DNA of 64,000 nucleotides, from NCBI GenBank assembly GCA_020850945.1, contig JADZDR010000050.1, positions 32,631-96,630 of the forward strand, written 5' to 3'. Positions 54,190-61,300 of this stretch are shown piece by piece. Position 1 is the stretch's first letter; each line of letters starts with the position of its first letter. The notes beneath the pieces were generated by a model that searched no databases, was not told the origin of the DNA, and worked only from the letters and a program-made list of their open reading frames with translations. The DNA is from Acidimicrobiia bacterium. GTDB lineage: Bacteria; Actinomycetota; Acidimicrobiia; UBA2766. The position numbers and the translations under genes were made by a program.

Positions 54190-56163
54190 ATGGCGATGAA
54201 ACCAGGGTCGAACGTTCCTGCAGGTCGGCGGGGAGTCGCAAGGCTCCTGACCGCTGTTGTCCTTCTGGCAGTCCTGGCGCTGTCGGCGTGTCGCCCCTCG
54301 CAGGGCTCTCCCGAGGCTCCGACCACGACCGATCCTGTCGATCAGGCGGGCCCCGATGCCGGAGGCGGCAACGGCGACTTGGATGCGGGTGACGTGCCGG
54401 ACGAAGGTGACGACGCGGCTCCGGACGGGGCCGCAGATCCCGTCCTGTTGGGCATCTCGGTCCATGTCGAGGGCTTCCAGGGCGAAGCCGGTGACCGCCA
54501 GAAGTACATGCGGCACCGCCAGACCCTCGTCGAGACGGCCGACGCCGCCGAAGCACACGGAGCCCGCCTCTCATTCGAGCTGTCCGCCGAGTTCACGGCG
54601 GCAATGGCACGCTGGGGGGACGACTTCGCGACGCTGATGGCATCGCGGGGCCACGCGATCGGCGTTCACGCCGATCTCGGCGGAACCCCGATACCGTTGG
54701 ACGCATTCACCCACCAGCTCGCCGAGCGCAAGGCCGCCATCGAGGCGCAGGGCGTCACAGTCACCCACGTGTCCGGAATCTGCTCGGCGAGCGACTGGGT
54801 CGAAGCCGCGATCGGGGCCGGCTTCGAGTCGGCGACCGGGATCACCGAGTTCTGCGTCAAGTCGATCCCGGCGGAACACCGTCCCCCCGGATACGAGGAC
54901 ATCGACGCCTGCGCGAGGCCGTCGGAGTGCCACGTGCCCGCCCCCGAAGACATCTTCCAGCGGGCCCACCCATGGCGGACGAGCACATCTGACGCGTGGC
55001 TGCGCAACGAGCCCGACAGCCCCATCGTCATCGTCGCGGGCGAGTCGGGCACCAGCCTCCCGTGCCTGGCGGAGGGACCGGATGTCGAACCTTGCGTGCT
55101 GGACACAAGCGACAACGCGAGGTTCCTCGAACTTCTCGGCGCCTACGAGGACGTCGCCTCACCCGCCACTCCCACCGTCCTCAACATCAGTTGGAGCATC
55201 GGCGTACCCTCACCTGCGGAGGCGGCGGATTCGTTCTTTGCTGCCGTCGAATCTGAAGTCACTGCCGGACGGGCGACATGGGAGACACTGCCGCAGATCG
55301 CCGCGCACTTCCCGCGTGTTGCAGTCGACGACCCCCCGCCTGCCGCCGACCCCGACACACCACCGCCTGCCGACCTGGAACGGAACGCCGTCCAGGTGGG
55401 CGAAGACCGCTGGTGGGTCCGCAATCCGACGAGCGGGGCGTGGCTCTGGGTCCGCACGCTCGCTCCGGTCGAACCGACCGCCGATCCCCTGCCCGTCGTC
55501 GTGATGGTGCCCGGGGGGGCAAACGGCGCGAGCAAGTTCCTGCAACCACCCGGTGACGGCCAGGCGATTGCCGACGCCGGGAACCTCGTCGTCGTGTTCG
55601 ACCCCGACGGACGGGGCCGCTCCGAGGGGGTCGAGGACGCCGACGGATACGCACACCAGGACGGCCTCGCCGCCGTCGTCCGGCTCGCCGCGTCCCTTCC
55701 CGGCGCCGATCCCGACCGGGTCGGCATCGTCTCCTACTCGTACGGTGTCACGATGGCATCCGGTGCCCTCGCCCGCCATCCCGACCTCCCCGCCCGCTAC
55801 CTGGTCGACTGGGAGGGGCCCGCGAACCGTCTCGACACAGGCGGCTGTGCCGGATACGCCGGACCGGACTGCGCCGACGAGGCCTACTGGGCCGAGCGTG
55901 AGGCGAGCACCTTCATCGGCCAGATCGCGGTCCCCTACGTCCGGGTTCAGTCCGCCCGCGACCACGTCCAAGCCGACCAGGAGCACACGCTCACCATGGT
56001 CAACGCAGCCATCGCCGGACCCGCCCCGATCGTGATGCTCAACTCGTACCGGGTCGAGACCGCCCTCGACGCGATCCCGCCGACATGGCTTCTGCCCGAC
56101 TCGGTCGACGCCCGCAAGGCCCGGACGATCGCCGCTCACCTCGAACGACTCAACGCACACTGA
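54190..56163 (+). CDS. Lipoprotein fusing a deacetylase-like domain to an alpha/beta hydrolase
   Basis: The 657-residue lipoprotein has LAVLALSAC (Cys34) and an acidic, Pro/Asp-rich linker (about 35-85). A polysaccharide-deacetylase-like barrel follows (about 88-390: ISVHVEGF, LMASRGHAIGVHADLGGTPI, IGAGFESATGI). A second part (about 400-657) is an alpha/beta hydrolase with MVPGGANGASKF, FDPDGRGRSEG and nucleophile SYSYGVTMA. The metal triad of the first domain and the acid/base of the second are not certain. It suggests an envelope or extracellular polymer-modifying enzyme. Confidence 0.7.
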   Translation: MAMKPGSNVPAGRRGVARLLTAVVLLAVLALSACRPSQGSPEAPTTTDPVDQAGPDAGGGNGDLDAGDVPDEGDDAAPDGAADPVLLGISVHVEGFQGEAGDRQKYMRHRQTLVETADAAEAHGARLSFELSAEFTAAMARWGDDFATLMASRGHAIGVHADLGGTPIPLDAFTHQLAERKAAIEAQGVTVTHVSGICSASDWVEAAIGAGFESATGITEFCVKSIPAEHRPPGYEDIDACARPSECHVPAPEDIFQRAHPWRTSTSDAWLRNEPDSPIVIVAGESGTSLPCLAEGPDVEPCVLDTSDNARFLELLGAYEDVASPATPTVLNISWSIGVPSPAEAADSFFAAVESEVTAGRATWETLPQIAAHFPRVAVDDPPPAADPDTPPPADLERNAVQVGEDRWWVRNPTSGAWLWVRTLAPVEPTADPLPVVVMVPGGANGASKFLQPPGDGQAIADAGNLVVVFDPDGRGRSEGVEDADGYAHQDGLAAVVRLAASLPGADPDRVGIVSYSYGVTMASGALARHPDLPARYLVDWEGPANRLDTGGCAGYAGPDCADEAYWAEREASTFIGQIAVPYVRVQSARDHVQADQEHTLTMVNAAIAGPAPIVMLNSYRVETALDAIPPTWLLPDSVDARKARTIAAHLERLNAH

Positions 56164-56219
56164 CCGACGGTCGATGATGCCCACGAGTGATGTGCGCGCA
56201 GACGAACGTCGAGGGAAAC

Positions 56220-58235
56220 GTGTACCGACACCGAGCCGGGCTCAGGTCTGCGATCGTGGGCGCCCTCCTGTGCTGTGTCCTCGCAGGCTGCGTGGGGGGG
56301 ACTGACGTCACCTCCGGCAGCGACACGTCCGCAGCCGGAGGCGACGTGTCCCTCGCGATCGCGCCGGGTCAGACATTCGACTTGAACCAGGCCGCAGGCC
56401 TCCCGGGCGGGGGCAACACGGTCAAGCTCCACGATGCCTGCATGGACGAGACCATCGGCCGTGGTGTCGCCGTCGGGATCCTCACCCCCTACGCCGCGAT
56501 CTTCGACGCCACGCACACCCTCGCCTACGTGCGTATGGACACCGACGACACGCCGGGCGCCGCCGCACGCAGCATCGAGGGCGGCGTCAAGAACGTCGTT
56601 TGCGGCAACGGCAGCGCGTTCGTCGGCGCGAAGAAGGCCCTCGTCAAGATCGACGTGGCCACACAGGCAGTTGTCGGTCAGGTCGATCTTGGCAAGGACG
56701 TAATGCCCCCCGATTCGCTCATCTTCGACCGGTCCGCGCACCGAGTCGCCTATCCGGTCGTCGGAGGCGGCCTCACGGTCCTGGACAGCGACTCCCTGGC
56801 ATCCCTCGGTGTGCTCCCCGTCAAGGGCCGCCAACACGTCTTCTTCCGTTCCGACGGAGACATCGTCTCCGTCGGCCTCCAAGACGCCACCGCGACCGAG
56901 TACGACGGGGCGACACTCGCCCCCGGCGCGTCGTGGCAACTGGGCGGGATCCGTCAGGCCACCCTCGCGGCCTACGACGCGGCCCGGGACGACCTCTGGG
57001 TCGTGGAGGGATCCACGGTCCACGTCTACGACACGACGACCGAGGCATCGGCGCCGGTCTCGTTCGAGCTTCCCTTCGTCCCCAAGGAGCTCGAGCTCGA
57101 GGGCGACCTCGCCGTCGCTCTCGACTACGACCCGACCGTCGTCTTCGGCAGCAGGATGGCCGTCGTCGACGTACCCGACCGTACCGTCACCCTGACCACC
57201 GACCGGGACGAGCGTCTCAAGCACGTCGACATCGACCCCGGGACGGGAACAGGCTGGTTCGAGTCGGGCAAGGACAACGTCGTCGTCGCCGAGGACCTCG
57301 CCACCGGCGCCGTCGACAGCCGTGTCGACATCGGCGACACAGCCGAGTACGGACTGGTGGCGGCCGGAGGCCGCACATGGATCGGGAACCGTCTCGGCGG
57401 ATCGACGCTCGTGCGACTCGACCCCGCGACAGGTGCGACGGTCGAGGTGCCCACGGGAAGCTGGCCGGTCGGAGCCGCCTACAGTCCCAGTCGTGGCCGT
57501 GTCTTCACATGGGACATGCTCGACGGCACCGTCACGGTCATCGACGAGGAGAACGCCACGCCCGTGACTACATGGGATATCGGTGTGCGCGGCACGACGG
57601 ACGCGATAGGCGACCTAGTCCTCGACGAGAAGCGCGGCCTGCTCTACGCGGTCCTGCCCGAACTGGGCCGGATCGTCGTCGTAGACGCAGACACCGGCAC
57701 GAAACGCAGCGAGGTCGAAGTCGCGGTTCGCACGGAGGGCCGCGAAGGGCTGAGCGGGCCCGGTACCCTCGATGTCGCCGTCGACACCGAGTCGGGATCC
57801 CTGCTCGCCTACTCGGATTCGACCGGCACCCTCACGGCCTTCGCCGCAGACGACGACTTCCGACAGACAGGCCAAGTCGAGGTCGACGGCAAGGGCCTCG
57901 TCCCCTATCCGCTCTACGTCGATTCCGAGGCAGGCACGGTCTACCTCGGCCCGCACGCCTACACGACGACCGACCTCGATCCGGGAGAGAGCCTCTCCGG
58001 GGTGAGCCGCGTCGTGGCGGTGGACCACGAACGCGGCCTCATGGTCACAGCCGGAGAACACGACGGCGTTCCGACCCTCACCGCCCGCAGCCTCTCCGGT
58101 CGGGAATCCGGCGAACCCGTATCCGTCGGTGAAGCCACGCGCCTCGTCCCCACGTATGCCTACGACCCGACGAGTGGAGCCGTCTTCGCATATGCCATGA
58201 CCGAGAACGTCGTCCGAACCTTCGCCGTGGGTTGA
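56220..58235 (+). CDS. Lipoprotein with YncE-like beta-propeller
   Basis: A short signal ends in the lipobox VLAGC (near residue 24 from GTG 56220). The remaining 640 residues are repeated propeller blades (VEVPTGSWPVGAAYSPSRGR, FTWDMLDGTVTVIDEENA, LYAVLPELGRIVVVDADTG), the YVTN/YncE surface-protein type. GAGGG lies before GTG 56220; GTG 56187 or ATG 56190 are alternatives without a ribosome site. No catalytic motif is seen, so binding or adhesion is likely. Confidence 0.75.
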   Translation: MYRHRAGLRSAIVGALLCCVLAGCVGGTDVTSGSDTSAAGGDVSLAIAPGQTFDLNQAAGLPGGGNTVKLHDACMDETIGRGVAVGILTPYAAIFDATHTLAYVRMDTDDTPGAAARSIEGGVKNVVCGNGSAFVGAKKALVKIDVATQAVVGQVDLGKDVMPPDSLIFDRSAHRVAYPVVGGGLTVLDSDSLASLGVLPVKGRQHVFFRSDGDIVSVGLQDATATEYDGATLAPGASWQLGGIRQATLAAYDAARDDLWVVEGSTVHVYDTTTEASAPVSFELPFVPKELELEGDLAVALDYDPTVVFGSRMAVVDVPDRTVTLTTDRDERLKHVDIDPGTGTGWFESGKDNVVVAEDLATGAVDSRVDIGDTAEYGLVAAGGRTWIGNRLGGSTLVRLDPATGATVEVPTGSWPVGAAYSPSRGRVFTWDMLDGTVTVIDEENATPVTTWDIGVRGTTDAIGDLVLDEKRGLLYAVLPELGRIVVVDADTGTKRSEVEVAVRTEGREGLSGPGTLDVAVDTESGSLLAYSDSTGTLTAFAADDDFRQTGQVEVDGKGLVPYPLYVDSEAGTVYLGPHAYTTTDLDPGESLSGVSRVVAVDHERGLMVTAGEHDGVPTLTARSLSGRESGEPVSVGEATRLVPTYAYDPTSGAVFAYAMTENVVRTFAVG

Positions 58236-58386
58236 ACAGGGCACACCCGGTCTCCCCGCCTGCCCCGCTCGGCGATACTTTCTCTTCGTCCTGATAGGAC
58301 ATTGGCATTGGTCTAGCGAATTCCTCCTTGTCTCACATCCCTGACGTTGGTCACGCCTGTGGCCATCTTCAGACACGGAGGTCGGC

Positions 58387-61300
58387 ATGCGACGCGCGAT
58401 GGTTGTCCTGCTACTCGTCACGGCACTGTTGCCGGTCGTGGGTGTGCAGCCCTCCGCTGCCGGTCCCGGGGGGGGTGAGGGGAGGGAGCCTGTTGCACGG
58501 CTGACTGCCCGGCCTGCATCGGGTAGGGCACCCCTGGACGTGCAGTTCGACGCGTCGGGATCGTACGATCCCGACGGCGGGACGATCACGGCGTACCGCT
58601 GGGACTTCGACGGGAACGGCACAGTCGACGCCCAAGGTCCCGACGCCACCGCCTCACACACCTACACGCAGGCGGGAGTCTTCTCGGCGCGGGTGACCGT
58701 CACAGACGACGAAGGGTCGACTGCGAGGAAGTCCGTCCAGATCCGGGTCCGCAACACCCCACCCGCAGCGTCGTTCTCGGTCACCTTCGACAAGGTGAGC
58801 ATGCAGGCCCCGCTGCGCGCCGACTTCGACGCGTCGGCGTCTGTGGACACGGACGGTTCCGTCGTGTCCTACCGCTGGGACTTCGACGGGGACGGCACCG
58901 TCGACGACACGTCCGGTGCGGTGACGAGCCATGTGTACGACACGGCCGGGATCTACCTCGCACGGCTCGTGGTCGCCGACAACCTCGGTGCCACGGCGGC
59001 CAGGGCACAGATGATCACAGTAGCCGCCAACGAGGCGCCGACCGCATCGTTTGCGACGTCTCCGACGGAGGGCCTGGCGGCCCCGATCGAGATCGCCTTC
59101 GACGCGTCGGCGAGCTCGGATCCCGAGGACGGGACCGCTCTCACGTATGCGTGGGACTTCGAGGGCGACGGCACCGTCGATACCCTGGACGGGCCCGCCA
59201 CCACGCATGTGTATACGGCGGCCGGGGTCTACCTGCCGACACTCACGGTGACCGACACCGAAGGTGCCTCGGACACCACTACACAGCTTCTATTGCTCGC
59301 GGGCAACCAGGCGCCGACCGTCGCCCTCGACACGGACACATCCGAGGGCGTCGCACCCGCAAGCATCTTCTTCGAGGGGACGGCAGCCGACGCAGACGGC
59401 GACACGGTCACCCTCGAGCTCACCCCCGGTGACGGATCGCCGACACTGACCCCAGCCGCGTCCGTGTCGCACACCTACACGACACCGGGTGTCCACACAG
59501 CGGTCCTGACCGCCCGCGATCCCGCCGGTGCCGCCACGTCGGTGTCTGTGCAGATCAGTGTCGCCGCCCCGCCCGTCCTCGTGCCGCCGGCGCCAAAGGC
59601 GGGTGTCGTCACCCTCGTCGCCGACGTCGCCCAATCCCTGTATTCGGGCGACACGCCCGTCCAGACCGGCGTGGAAGCCGAATCGCTGGAACCGGCCGAG
59701 GTCGCGATCGCCCGCGGCCGGGTCCTCGACCAGGCGGGCAACCCGCTGGCGGGCGCACGCGTCTCGGTGCGGGACCGCGACGACCTCGGCGTCACCCATT
59801 CGCGGGCGGACGGCTGGTGGGACATGGCCGTCGACTCGGGCGGCCGCCTCGTCTTCGACATCGCCAAACCGGGCTATGTTCCCAATCAACGCACCCTCGA
59901 GCCCCGGGCGGGACGCTGGGAGGTCGCCGACGAGACTGCGCTGGTCCCCTACGACACGGCTGTGACCGAGATCGACTTCGACGCCCCGATCGAGGTCGCC
60001 CGCGGATCGACCGTCACAGACGACCGTGGAACCCGACAGCAGACCGTCCTGTTCCAACAGGGCACCGAGGGGACTGTCCGCCACACCGACGGCACCGCCG
60101 AGACTCTCGACGCGATGTCGGTCCGGGCGACCGAGATCACAGTCGGCCCGCTCGGCAAGGCGGCGATGCCCAAGCTGCCCGAGACCGTCCTCTACAACTA
60201 CGCCGTCGAGTTCTACGTCGACGAGGCCCGCCTCGCCGGGGACGACACGGCGTCGATCCGGCTCTCCAAGCCCGCCTTCTCCTACACCGAGAACTTCCGG
60301 GGCTTCGTCGACGGCACACCCGTGCCCTGTGGCTTCTACAACCGTGGCACCGGCTTCTGGGACGTCTGCGACAGCGGCGTCACCGTCACCGTCCTCGACG
60401 GCACCACCGACTCCGACGAAGACGGGATCGGCGAAGCCCTCCTCAACACCGACAGCGACGCAGACGCCGACGCAGGCGTCGACATCGACGCCGACGGTAC
60501 AGAGGACGCCGAGATCGGCGCAGACGAACGCGAGGCACTCGCGGCCCTCTACAGCCCCGGGACGAGCCTCTGGCGCGTACGTCTCGACCACTTCTCGACC
60601 TACGACTTCAACCCCGGCTGGATCATGGGCGCCGCAGTCCAACCGGGAGGGGACGTCGACGGTGGCAACGACGGGCTCGACGACTCCTGTGAGACGGGCG
60701 GTTCCGTCATCGAGTGCGAGAACCAGACCCTCGGTGAGACCGTCGCCGTCGCCGGAACCGAGAACACCCTCAACTACCGCTCGTCGCGTGTACCCGGACG
60801 CGTCGACGACTACAAACTCGAGATCTCCCTGCTCACCGACGGCACCGTCCCCGCCGGAGTCGCCTACGCCTGCGTCGTGGTCAGAGTCGCCGGCGTCGAG
60901 TATGCGAGACGCCTGACCCCCCAAGACGCCGACGGCGACGGCGACGACGACGGGTTCACCGACCCAGACTCGGGATGCCTTTGGGATGTCACCGGGTGGA
61001 TGGAGGCGGATCTCAGCCCGCCCTCACCGAGTCTCGAGGTGACCGATCCGGGCCATGCGCGCTTCACCTGGGACGGTCTCGACGCCTACGGAACGGCCGT
61101 GAACGGCGTGCAGGAGGCCGAGGTCAAGATCATCTACCTGTATCCCGTCGACTGCAGCGCAAGCTCATCCTTCGGGATGGTCTCCAGTGACGGACCGATC
61201 TACCTGGTTGGGGGCGGCTGTCCCGACTACGTCGGGATCTCGACGATCGTCGAAGAGGAGATCGGGCACTACTCGAATCCCGTCGACGAGCTCGGCGGCT

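Noticed and set aside
59290..60924. 544-residue minus-strand frame
   Set aside because: Antisense to the PKD-NHL-RHS gene, whose domains are plain on the plus strand.
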